A stretch of DNA of 64,000 nucleotides, from NCBI RefSeq assembly GCF_012489685.1, contig NC_080044.1:63970732-64034731 (forward strand), read 5' to 3'. Shown here in pieces: positions 10,429 to 22,200 of this stretch. Position 1 is the first letter of the stretch. Every line of letters starts with the position of its first letter. The DNA is from Lotus japonicus (Eukaryota > Streptophyta > Magnoliopsida > Fabales > Fabaceae). The translations under genes and the position numbers were made by a program. The notes below the pieces were generated by a model, which saw only the letters and a program-made list of their open reading frames with translations, was not told the origin of the DNA and did no database searches.

Positions 10429-12727
10429 CATTACTAACAACTAATATTTATCTATAAAAAAATGATACGAGTTGAAATTCTATACATCCAAATCTTTGCC
10501 AGTCTCATAAAGTTTAGTGCACTGATAAGGAGACGATGAATTTATTACATATGACTATTAGTTGTGAAGATACCTCAATTAACACTAAAAAAATAAAATT
10601 AACAAAAAAATACAGATGATATCATATCATGATAGATATGATATCAACAAAGACAGATTATCTGATACATTGCCTAAGGAAACTAATCATCATTAACAGC
10701 ATTGTTATATTTCGTTAATCGCACATTTTAGTAAATGTTGCGCTGTCATTTTGGGTGGTAAATGTTAGCTAGGAATGTCTTTCATTTTCTTTTAATTAAT
10801 GGCTTCTTCTCGAAGCTTTTGTTTCCAAGGCTAAGCAAATCAATATAAAACCTTGAAACAATAAGAGCCACTGAAATTGCTTGTAGTATATACATACATC
10901 ATGCTTTTTGCTTTGCTTTTAATGTATTTTTTATTTCCTTTTTCATTTAAATAAAGAAAGAAAGAAAGAAAAAAAAAAGATTGAACCGTGTGATTTAATT
11001 ATACTTGAGACCTCATTATCTACATGAATTTTTTTTTGCTGGTAACTTTACGTGGGTCAAATATTTGCAGATTAATTTATAGTAGAAGACAAAACAAGAT
11101 ACATATAGAAAGAAAGAAAAAAAGTACTGGGAATGGGAGATGTAAAGCTAGACGGAAAAATTAAAATAAGAAAGTCACGATCGAGATTATTAGGATTTCT
11201 CCTTTGTGGAGTTCTAGCCATATCCTCCATATAGGAACTGTTCCATTGCTCATTTAGCACCAGTCCCTTTCCATGTCTGGTGTAATAAATTCCACATAAC
11301 TCAATTTGCATCACCATAATCTCTTCTTTTGGTATTATTGATAGATGCTGCCTATCACTTAAAAAAAAATGAAAAGGAAAATTTTGGTCCAAAAATTAAA
11401 ATGACTTCTTTCTTAATCAATTTTACGCCCAAAAAATTATACTGCTGATAACATGTACTATATATAATATACGGTGTCTAAATCCCTACTTTCTAAATCA
11501 TTTTTTACGCCCAAAAAATTAAAATGATTTCTTTCTAAATCCCTACTTTTTATAACAAGTAAAAATAATAATACGGTGTTTTTTCTCAAAATAATGTGAA
11601 GTCAGGTTTATATTGTGAAGGTCGAATTCCACCCCTGACATGATTAAACTGAGCCTCGTTTCTCGTTATTGTCGAAATTAAGTAGTGTTCGAACTCATTT
11701 GAGAGGAATATTCGATAAAGATGTTATATTTTGGCTGCTAGCTAGGATTGTCAGCTAGATATAAGTGTCGATATTTGAGGAAGAAAAATATGATGCCAGT
11801 GGCCACGATCATACCCTATTTAGGCGTCGGCTGACCAACGCAAACAGTCAAAAACATCTCACATTAAATTAGCGTCAGATATCTAGTATATAACATCAGC
11901 TATGACATAAGCTAAAATAACTAGCCAATATAACGTCCGCTCGTTGACAATTAGCAGTGTTTTAAGTAACATTAGCATCGGTTGGAACAAACGCTCACGG
12001 ATCCCCAGGCTTAGCATCGACCAATCGATGCTAAAATTCATCGATTTATCTGTCTCATGTTCCAAGTCTATTCTCTCCCTCATTCCTCAAACCCTTGTAC
12101 ATTCACCTGCAACCTCCACCCCCTCACCCTCAGCCTGATTGCACGTCGACCCCCTCCTCCTATGTTTCCCTCGGCCTCAGCCTCTTGTTAAGCTAAAATC
12201 ACACATCCACAAATTAGGGCAAGTGTACTCTATCACTCAAGTGATACATGATTGTAAGTCTCAGTTATCAAACCCAAGGAATCGAGAGGTCAAACTAATT
12301 CTAGGGGTAAATTCATATTCATATCTAAGCATGCAAATCTACATTTGAAAAGGTTGGTGTAAGCATGAAAGAAAGTAAACAAATAGAAAGAAAGAGTTAG
12401 AATAAGAAAGCCTCATAAGATTGCAATGATGTTGGATCATCTCCCTCTGTTTTTATATATGTTTTCCTAATTAACAATTGTGTGAACCGTACCCTCTTAT
12501 TAAATTAACTCACCATTAAGTTATTGTTAATTGTCCTATGTGAATGCAATACTTACAAGCAAGTCATGATTGTAAGGGGATCAATCCAAATAGATATGAA
12601 GAACATAGAGGTTCTAAGAAATATTTCAGCATGTAATCATAAGCAATTGGGAGTAATTAATAATTATTTCGAATACATCCGCGAGGAGCAATAACTTAAG
12701 ATGAGCTCATCTTCTTTCGTGGAAATC
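10429..12727. other. Intergenic, probably old repeat debris
   Basis: No gene recognised. 11820-12030 holds several short GCGTCAG / AACATCAG / ACGTCCGC / ATTAGCATCGG words that look like degenerate subterminal repeats of a DNA transposon. 12190-12727 reads like the 3' untranslated part of an LTR element (phrases such as 'gggcaagtgtactctatcac') and is cut by the next solo LTR. Neither can be delimited. Confidence 0.4.
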
Positions 12728-13410
12728 CCGTGTGTAAGACCCAGATTTGCAGAACTGGATTGAATGTTATTTTTCCGACTCACGCGTAGAATCAGTGTAA
12801 GCGTGACATGAGTTTGCTGTTTGGGAAAATTTAATGAAGAAGAAAGCTCAGGAATTGCTTGAGGATAGTACCATAGTCGTTTTAGGAGTTAGTGTGAGTC
12901 GTCTGCACACCCGCCTTATGGCGAGAGTGTCCAGAATGGGCTAATTCCGCTCTTAAAGCAACATTTAAGCGAAATTTCAAATCCTTGGAAAAATAAGAAG
13001 TTCTCTTTATTTTTCCTTCGACCAGTGTTTCATTTCGGAACTCTGGACTGTACGCACGATAGGATTCGTTTCTCGGAAGTCCGACGACGCTAAATTCTTT
13101 TCTTTAAAAACCCTAAATTCAATCACTGAATGAAGACTTTTTCTATTCGAAGTTTCCATCCGTGTTGCCAAATTTCTTTCGACGTTTCCAATCTTTCTTC
13201 AGAACGAAGTTTTGTCATTCGACCTTCACAGCAAAAAGTAGTTTTTTGGGGCAAATTAACTTACACCGCTTTTGGATCGTTTTTCCCAAATTCAAGAGAT
13301 TTGTTTTGAGTTCTGGAATTCTGTCGCCAGAATCTCGCTTAGAATTCACCGATGAACGTGCTGCAAAATCGGAATCGCGAAATATTCATTTTCCCGCGAT
13401 TTCACTCTCC

Positions 13411-13419
13411 TATAAATAG
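13411..13419 (+). promoter_or_regulatory. TATA box of the plus-strand solo LTR
   Basis: TATAAATAG preceded by a C/T-rich stretch. It marks the U3/R part of the LTR; the LTR-borne ORF lies about 2 kb downstream and would be within the transcribed leader. Confidence 0.6.
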
Positions 13420-15445
13420 TAAAAAAAAAAAAATCAAAATATCTCCCACAACTACCATTGAGGCCGCGGGTTTGAAGGAGCAAGGGGAGGAGAAGAACTT
13501 CGTCGTTTCTCGACCGATCTTCGAGCAATTTGTCTCTATTTCACGGCATCGAGGTAACTTGCTTGATTCTTACCTCTGATCATTCTTTTTATCGCGTTTC
13601 TTTATCTCTTTCTGAGCTCAAAGTTTCGAGATTTTCGTAAAAATGTCCGATTTTCCCGATTTTTCTTTTGAACTACCTTCCATACTTGCCCAACAACCTA
13701 GAACACTCGCCGTTGTTCGCCGATTTCGATCGAGTTGTCAAAGATCTGAAAATCTGTATAAAAACCCTTTTGCGCACATATTGAAACTTTAATGTCGAAA
13801 AGCCACAATCCGACTTAGTGCCTTTAGGATTAGTTGCTACAAATGCCGTTGTGAACATTCCCATCAAATTTGTTTTCCGAAGTTTTAACTTTGAGTTTTT
13901 GAGCTTTAATTTTGGACCAAAATGCCCCTAACTAGTCGTAATTCGACCTGGTCGTTCTAAAATTTTTCCGACAGTTTCTTTACCCTAGTTTTACCCTAAA
14001 ACTACCTAGGAATTAAATTAGATCGAAGAAAAAGCGCCGGAACCCTTTTCCTCTTTAGGGCCGAGAGCATGTTTAGGGGGGGAGGTTTTCGTTTTTGCGA
14101 TAACTCGTCCTCTCGTGCTCGATTGTTGTACTCTGAAGCTTCAAATGCTTTGTCTATCGTTAATTAGTTGTGTTGTGATCGAGCTAATCGATTTTGTTTG
14201 GATTTCTGCTTTGTTTTCTCCGAGGTTCAGTTGAAGGAACTTTAGGTACTACGGAGCAACTGTGTGAGGAGAACCCATACCAAGAGGCTGGAGCAACTCG
14301 AGGTTAGGGCAACTTACCTATTAGCTAATGATGCATGATAGGCGTCGATAAATTCGACTTGTGTATTACTTTGATATTGGTTATGATGATGAATTATTGT
14401 TATGTTGTTTCCATGACTTATGATATTGATGGTTTATTAAATTGTGCGCATTGACGCGTTTTCGGAGCGAAGAATCACTGAACTGATTCCTTTTGATCTT
14501 TCGGGTTGGAGGAACAACCCTAGGCAAGTCCAAACATGGGGTTTGAGACCTAGCCATTCGTTTGTATACTTAGACTTTCACCGGGATTTACATTTGGTGG
14601 GATTTTGGCAAATTTAGAATGAATAGAATTTTGAAAACTAGAGACCTTAGAGAACTTAGTCTTCAAGAACTAAACTCATAACCTGACTAATTCAATTCGA
14701 AAGTTTTCATTAACGAATAAACCATAAGGAATCTAAACGGAAAATGATTGCGAAAGACGGGGAAAAGTCGACTTTGTCGTAGGTTCTGGAGAATTGGTGG
14801 ACACCACGGGGGTGAGCCACGGTGACGAGAGGAAGTCGCCGAGTACTTTGGTACTCTTGTTGTTGGGGTTTATGTCGTAGGGTCGGCATTAAACTCTTGA
14901 GTTTTGAATTTGAGTATTAAGCTAAACACTTGCGTTGTGAGCACGATTCGATGTTTGGTTAACCATATTGCATCATGCATACATTCGAGGTTTGTACGAT
15001 CGAAAGATTGGGCCTCGGTGAAGTTGGGACGGCTTCACGAAGGTTGGGACGGCCTTCATCGAAGAACACATGGATGTATCTTCGGCATAGCGGGCAGAGT
15101 GGTACGACCTAGGGTGGTTGGGACTGATCTGACTATGCATGGGTTTGTAAGTGACACCCGAGCGAAAATGGTTAAACACTAGGCCGGTGTTAGGACTGAC
15201 TCGATGGTGCCCATCCCAATTGAACTATCCGGATCATATTGAATTGCATTTCACGCATACATTCACCCTGACTGGAATTGTATGCTGTCTGAATTATCGA
15301 AGCATTGTTAGAGCCGATAACATGCTAGGATTATTTATATATATATATATATATACATAAACATATATATCTATACCCCAATCACATGTCGTATGTATAA
15401 TTACTTTATTCCGTGAGTTGACCCTAGCGCCTTGGCTTTGGTTTC

Positions 15446-16132
15446 ATGTTTGTGTTTGGGCGGTCGGCCTACTGCCAGATGTCGATGGCGGACTGGTTTT
15501 CGATGGTCTCTCCCTCAGGGGGGATCAGGTTTGAGTTGGTTGACCGGCATGCCCCCACCGCTTGGCTGATCGATCCTGTGGATCATCGGGCGACGTACCG
15601 GGGAAGGGTCATGGAGGACCGTACTGACGAGCATGGACGTCTGACAAAGGGAGTTCTACGACGCATGGAGCTGAGCTTCAACTTGCCGCCTTCAGTTCGC
15701 TGTGGACCGGGCACTGGTCGAGGACCACCTGCACCACCTTCATCTTCATCCGATGACGAGGACCCATCCGAGATCGAGGCTGATGTTAATGCACCTGTCG
15801 CGCCACTTCCTGCTACTGCTGTCGATCCTACCGACGTTGCGTCGTCCTCGAGGCTCGTGGAGCCGAAGAGGGAGCCTGTTGTTCCATCTGCCTCTCGCCG
15901 TTTTCCGTTTACTCCACCGCGCGGCTACCGCGTGGAACCTCTGGTTCGTGTGGTGGAGGAGGATGTCCTTACTGAGGAGGTAGATGTTGAGATGGGCTCG
16001 ACTAGGGTTGTACGCAGGACAGTCAGGAGGGAGGTCGTGGATTTGGATACTGAGATGATCACGGTGGACTCTGACTCTGACACTGATGACGAGTACTACG
16101 TCGGGAGCGACGAGGAGGAGGAGGAGCTATGA
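15446..16132 (+). CDS. Acidic protein of unknown function encoded inside an LTR
   Basis: A 228-codon frame, with an alternative in-frame ATG at 15479, ends in TGA. Base composition rises sharply in GC over the ORF compared with the surrounding LTR, as expected of coding DNA. The N-terminal 80 residues are mixed (WLIDPVDHRATYRGR-like). The middle is Pro/Ser/Ala-rich with an acidic SSSSDDEDPSEIE block. The C-terminus is strongly acidic (DSDSDTDDEYY then a Glu run). No signal peptide, membrane segment or catalytic motif is seen. I do not recognise a family; it is not gag, protease or polymerase. In a complete element it would be present in both LTRs. Retention of an open frame in a solo LTR suggests a recent insertion or selection. 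Confidence 0.5.
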   Translation: MFVFGRSAYCQMSMADWFSMVSPSGGIRFELVDRHAPTAWLIDPVDHRATYRGRVMEDRTDEHGRLTKGVLRRMELSFNLPPSVRCGPGTGRGPPAPPSSSSDDEDPSEIEADVNAPVAPLPATAVDPTDVASSSRLVEPKREPVVPSASRRFPFTPPRGYRVEPLVRVVEEDVLTEEVDVEMGSTRVVRRTVRREVVDLDTEMITVDSDSDTDDEYYVGSDEEEEEL

Positions 16133-16607
16133 GCTGTACTGGGAGGGTAGATTTAGGCAGGCGTCATATTTTGTGTAGAGCTCTTATTCGTCCTACTTTT
16201 GGGACAGGGTAGGTTCCCGATGCATGGCTTTTTGTGTGGTTCTCTTGCTGAGGGATCACAGAGAGTCTGTCGGACTATAGGGGTCTTTGTTTAGGCCATT
16301 TTGGGGCCGACTTACTCTTGGAGGATTGTAATTATAACTTTCTTACTCACACTTCTGGATCTGTACATATTTGCCTACGGGCACACTACTTTAGAGTCAC
16401 TGCGAGTGCGCGTGACGTTGGAGTGCAGCTGAGGCTGTACATGTATATATGTTCGTACATCGGTTAGTTTAGTTGCTGGGTTATGTCTTTATTTTTCTAT
16501 CACTATAGTTAATAAGAATAAAAAGAAAAAAAAATACCTGCTTTTCCGTTTAGAGTTTATTTTTGAGTTACTAAAGTGACACCTGGAAATCGGGGTGTTA
16601 CACCGTG

Positions 16608-17991
16608 GAGCTCCAACACATTCCTCTCATCTCTCTCACATTCTCGTTCTCATCTGAATGTTTTTCAATTGTTCCGGGAGTTTTGGGTCTGTGGTGGTTC
16701 CCAGATCTTGAATGTTGCAGATATTGGTGAGGTTCAGAAACTCCTACACCGCGAGCAACGCACCCCAGCCACCGTGTGAGCAAAAGGATGAGGAGATAAA
16801 TCCACCACAAGGATTGTCGTTCCACCCATCATCTACCACTAGAAATATCAATCGAGCAACACCAGAAAACATAGCCACCACCACCCAAAAAATCACCTCC
16901 ACCTCCACCAAACTCAACAACTAAAAAACCCCACCCAACCTTCATGAGACCCAAAACCCCATATGGAACCAGCACCTAACACCCTAACCTCCACGAGACC
17001 CAAACCCTTTGTATCTCAATTACAAATCCAGTTTCAACCGAGAGAACCCATATTTGAACCACAACGAAAACCCAGATATGAGGAGGTCATCACCTCTTCT
17101 TCTCATTTTCCCCTTTCATAGCCCAAGTTCTATGTTCAACCAAGCCACCATATCCAAATTAACTCAAGAAGCAGTAGCACGAACCGATGAGAGAAGGAAG
17201 ACGTTCAAGTATGAATGGCCTTGGCCGATTTGTGTTTGTTGGTTGTTGTATGGGACGAATCTGGGTTCTTTTCTTTTGTGTTTCTTGGGTTTTTTACTTC
17301 TCACCTGGAAGCAGTGGTTGGTTAAAAAAAAAGGAATTGGAATCAAACATGAAGATGAAGATGAAATTTAGGGTTCAAAAAATAGGATTGACATCTTATC
17401 ATTTTTTGGGTTAATTTGGGGGGTGGGGGGAATTTGGGAGAATTTGGGTTTGTTAATTAAATTAGGGTTAATTTTTTCAATTTTGTTAATTTAATTTAAT
17501 TTTTTGATGTGTAATTTTTATTTTTATTTCTAAATTCCACGGAAGTCTCATTAACCCAGTCAGCAGGAGCTCTGACGAGGACTTACTCCAAACGTTTTAC
17601 AAAGAAGAGGAGTTTTTTCAATAATTTTTTCATGGAGAGACCTAGTTCAGACGACGAAACAAAGACAGAGACCAATTTGAGGATTAAACCTGTATAATAA
17701 GCACATGAAATCTAAGTAGTACAAAACTAAGGGAAATAATGATTCTTATGCTTTTGCTCTCATCCTTCTTCTTCTCCTCTATAATGTTTTGTTCTTCTCT
17801 CTGTTGACTAATATACATACATATATATATATATATATGATCATAGAACACTAACTCTATTACCCAACCTCTCTTAAATAGAAATAATTAGCTCAAACTT
17901 AAGGCCTCTAGTTGCGCAAGGAAGCATATACGACTGTTGAAGCTCCAAAATCCTTTAGCCACGGGCAAGCTGGGGGAATGCATGGTCGTAG
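16608..17991. other. Intergenic
   Basis: No recognisable gene. A 120-codon frame at 17009-17371 has a hydrophobic stretch but no domain and is probably chance. 17814-17840 is an (AT)n microsatellite. Confidence 0.4.
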
Positions 17992-19225
17992 TGTTGGGGG
18001 AGACAGGGGAGCCCGTGGGCCGAGGAACAAGACACCAAGAGATCTCGACGCCACATCTTAACCCAAAACCTTAAGACATTAGGTTTATGGGTCACATCTC
18101 TTATAAAGTCTTCTCCTCACCCAAACTTAACCAATGTGGGACTCCAACTCCGCACTTGAATTCTCAACAATCACCCCCTCAAGTGCGAGTCACCTCCACA
18201 TTATTATGGCCCCCCTCCGCGGAAGCTTATCCACTCTTGCACCGCCGTTCGCTTCACCGGGTCAACGGAACCCGCCGCCTAGCCACACCGCTTGGAAGAC
18301 TTTCGACACAAGGAGCCGTAACCATGGCTACACCAACCATCGGCTCTAATACCACTTGTTGGGGTGAGACAGGGGAGCCCATGGGCTGAGGAGCAAGACA
18401 CCAAGAGATATCGACGCCACATCTTAACCCAAAACCTTAAGGCATTAGGTTTATGGGTCACATCTCTTATAAAGTCTTCTCCTAACCCACACTTAACCAA
18501 TGTGGGACTCCAACTCCGCACTTGAATTCTCAACAATCTCCCCCTCAAGTACGAGTCACCTCCACATTATCATGGCCCCCTCCGCGGAAGCTTATCCACT
18601 CTTGCACCGTCGTTCGCTTCACCGCGTCAACGGAACCCGCCGACTAGCCACACTGCTAGGAAGACTTTCGACACAAGGAGCCGTAACCATGGCTACACCA
18701 ACCATCGGCTCTGATACCACTTGCTGGGGGAGACAGAGGAGCCCATGTGCCGAGGAACAAGACACCAAGAGATCTCGACGCCACATCTTAACCCAAAACC
18801 TTAAGGCATTAGGTTTATGGGTCACATCTCTTATAAAGTCTTCTCCTCACCCAAACTTAACCAATGTGGGACTCTAAACTCTTCTCCTCACCCACACTTA
18901 ACCAATGTGGGACTCCAACTCCGCACTTGAATTCTCAACAATCTCCTCCTCAAGTGTGAGTCACCTCCACATTATCATGCCCCCCCTCCGCGGAAGCTTA
19001 TCCACTCTTGCATCGCCGTTCGCTTCACCGCGTCAACGGAACCCGCCGCCTAGCCACACCGCTAGGAAGACTTTCGACACAAGGAGCCGTAACCATGGCT
19101 ACACCAACCATCGGCTCTGATACCACTTGTTGGGGGAGACAGGGGAGCCCATAGGCCGAGGAACAAGACACCAAGAGATCTCGACGCCACATCTTAACCC
19201 AAAACCTTAAGACATTAGGTTCATG
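17992..19225 (-). mobile_element. Tandem array of a TRIM (miniature LTR retrotransposon): LTR-int-LTR-int-LTR-int-partial LTR
   Basis: Read on the minus strand, each LTR runs TGTTGAGAATTC ... CCCCCAACA. LTR copies are 17992-18169 (178 bp), 18357-18535 (179 bp), 18722-18940 (219 bp) and 19128-about 19225 (truncated). Internal segments of about 186 bp lie between them. Each internal segment starts (minus strand) with AGTGGTATCAGAGCC, a tRNA-iMet primer site, mutated to TGGTATTAGAGCC in the segment 18170-18356. Each ends with a G-rich polypurine tract (CACTTGAGGGGG, or CTTGAGGAGG in the segment at 18941) before the next LTR. No protein is encoded. Period is about 365-405 bp. The outer end at 19225 is broken, so no target duplication can be read. 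Confidence 0.82.
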
Positions 19226-22200
19226 GCAATAGCTTGGCCTCTGACAAGCACAATCGTACTTTTTCGTTAGCACATGAAACTCTACTAAAATTGTTTCTTT
19301 TTGCCTCTTTTTCCATGTTTTCTCATTTTTCTTCTTTTCACCTGCAATTTGCAAATACACTTAAAAATATATGAGCTATGTATAGAAAGTGTAACAATTA
19401 CACATACAATTATGGTAAAAACATGTAAATGACATACTATTTAGACGTGCATCACCTCTCCTATCAGCCCCTCGCTCCTTCTCCTCCACTGTCACCCTCT
19501 TCCCTCAACTCCACTGCCCTCACCCGACCCTCTCCATCGGGTCCTCCCTCCTTCTCCACCACCCTCATTTTTTACCTATTGCTACTCTTTATCGATTAAA
19601 ATGTCTATTTGTGTAAAAATGAATTATTTTTATATTTTTCTTACTCTCTCTTTCTCATTTCTTTCTCTCATACCAAACCACTTATTATAGATTTACTTTT
19701 CTTCCCATCACTTTCTTCTTTTAATTTCTTTTTTCTTATTCTCTCTTTCTCTCAACCAAACAAGGTATTGGAGCAACAAAGAACTTATATCTCTCTCTAT
19801 CACGAGAACACAATTCATAGTACCAAATTATCGATGGATGCTTGAGTAGCTGCCTCTGTATCTATTCTATAGGCAGAAAAGGTGACTGATAAGTAGCAGC
19901 CAACCTAGCATGCGCGGTGGAGCTTCTATGTCTGTGAATTGGTGGGAAGGTAATTAAAGTAAACAAAGTACTACAAAAGATGTAATGGACCCTAGACATG
20001 TATGCAAGAAAGTGATAGAGAGAAAATGGTACGGAAGAATTGAAGCATTCAGGGGGCAATCGATGCAATCTTTGGAGGTTTGTATGATTGATTGGTATAA
20101 AAGTGTGTGTAACCAAATTGAGTAACATGCATTTTCTCGTATGAAAATTAGCCCAGTAGTGTTGCTTCCTAAAGAAAGATCTGAGGGGAGCTCCAGGGTG
20201 TAGCTATATATGTTGGAAAATGTGTAGATATTTTACAGTTGTTAATGTTTCATAAAGATTCAATTTTCATCTCCTTATGAGAGTGAGAAAGAAAATTTCA
20301 AAATAATGTTGAGAAATTTAATAAGTATTGTGATGTGAAAAGAAAAATAAATGCATTTTCACGTGTACTAGAGGAGAAAAAGTAAAATTAACTTGATGGT
20401 TTTAATGATTGAAAATTGGGCTGATATTGAATAGATGAATACAAATGTTCACTGTTTAATTCAAATCGATTTTGGTCCGTTCAATAACACCAGTTTTGAT
20501 CGGTTCAATAGCACTAGTTTTTATTAGTGCTTACTGTTTTAGAGATTAACACCGGCTTTTTCCTTAAAATAAATTAACTTCTTGACAATTTCGATACTTT
20601 CGAGTGAATCGGTTGAATCAGCTGATTCGATCTGAATTTTACAACTATGATTGAAAGTGCTTTTAATCATCTCCAACTTGTTTCGAGTGTAAATTCTTTA
20701 ATTGATTCCAAACTCTAAATCAATCATGGGAAAAAAAAGTTAATTATGTGAGCACAAAATGTAATAATTAATTCTGATAAAAAAAAACTTAATCTAAACA
20801 TGGTGAGCAACATCCACACCGCATACATATGAGCATGAGTGTGAAAGGGCGTAGCAGTGAATATGGTGCAGAGGAGAGGAGGGTATCAGATTCAGAAAGG
20901 CATTAAATAGTAGCCTGCAGTACAGCAGAGCTGACTCTGCCTATTTTGTTTTGGCCGTGGGTGAGACTTGCTGTGGTTAATTCACCTCTTCTACCTCAAC
21001 TCTCATGGGAATAGATACACTATACTAGATAAGTCTGATCTGAAAAAGTAAAAAGTGAAATTGCATTTTTATACAATAAAAAAGTAATATAATCAAGCAA
21101 TTATAATCAAATAGATGCATTGGAGAAGAGAAGAGTGTATTCATGTTCTTCTTTTCATGAGGTCTAGGAGAAAGTAGCTGACATTATTCAACTGCGAGGT
21201 GTACATGAAGCACACATCTAGGCCACCCTTGAATTTCTCCACCAATGGGATCCTCTTTCATCCAGATTATTATTCTTCTAGTTTTTATTGGAATTGTAGT
21301 TTTATTGTTTTTGTATGCATCCGTGAGCTTCATTTGTAGTGGCCCACAGTTTTTTTTCTTAATTGTTTTAAGTAAGTTCATGTGCAGATAAACGTTGAAA
21401 AGTCAAAAAATAGCCAAAATCACAGCAAACAGGAGCGATATTACTTAATTTTTGAGGTTGTCCACCATGATTTTACTTTCACCCTGATTTCATATCGTGA
21501 ATATGCACTGAAAAACTAAACCAAGTTGAACATGATTTAAAGACTAGAAGTGATTTTGGGGAAAAAATCAAACAATTGTATAGAATCAAATTTACTGATC
21601 ATTTGAACACAATTTTGGGTACCACAAACATCAATCCAAGCTGGAAAAGTACAATTGCTGCTAAAAAAACCAAGCTTCCACTTTGTGAGTATATGTAGGT
21701 ATTATTATTAACCATGAAAGTTATCTTTTATCCCCTTTGGTATAAACTGCTAGGTAAAATGTGAGTATGAGCTTTTTCCTTCTTTTAATTTACCCAACTC
21801 GTATGAAAGGTGGAGAAACTGAAAGAATCGAATACATCACCTCCTAGATTCCTAGCTCCTACCTTTCTGGTCTCTACTTGGTTGGAGTTATAATACTTCC
21901 AATGCAAAGACACATGGACCTGATTCTAAAGTGTGCTCTACTTTGTCGTGGCATTAGGAAGAACAATGACACTACATTAATTATTGTTAATCAAACGATG
22001 TATCATTGACTTCCTCAGTGGTTTAACTTTGAGTTTCAAACCTATGAAACCAATAAGTGGCAAGTGCAATGGAATATAGATCGGTAGGAAAAGGTCAAAC
22101 GGAGTGGACAATGAGAAATTTGTAGTTTTTAGTAATGGTGAATATTTGGTTTCACGTTTGGATGTCCAAATATGGATATATGAATCTAAAAATAATTATT

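Larger units (their letters stand above)
12733..16602 (+). mobile_element. Solo LTR (3.87 kb) of a Tekay/Del-like chromovirus
   Basis: Begins TGTAAGACCCAG, ends ATCGGGGTGTTACA, and is flanked by direct CCGTG copies (12728-12732 and 16603-16607). No gag-pol and no second LTR lie between the duplications, so this is one very long LTR. Such lengths are usual for Tekay/Del-type chromoviruses. A TATA box is at 13411. Unusually, it contains an intact GC-rich ORF (15446-16132). Confidence 0.85.

Noticed and set aside
19862..20128. 88-codon frame on the minus strand
   Set aside because: No domain, no coding composition, isolated in intergenic DNA.
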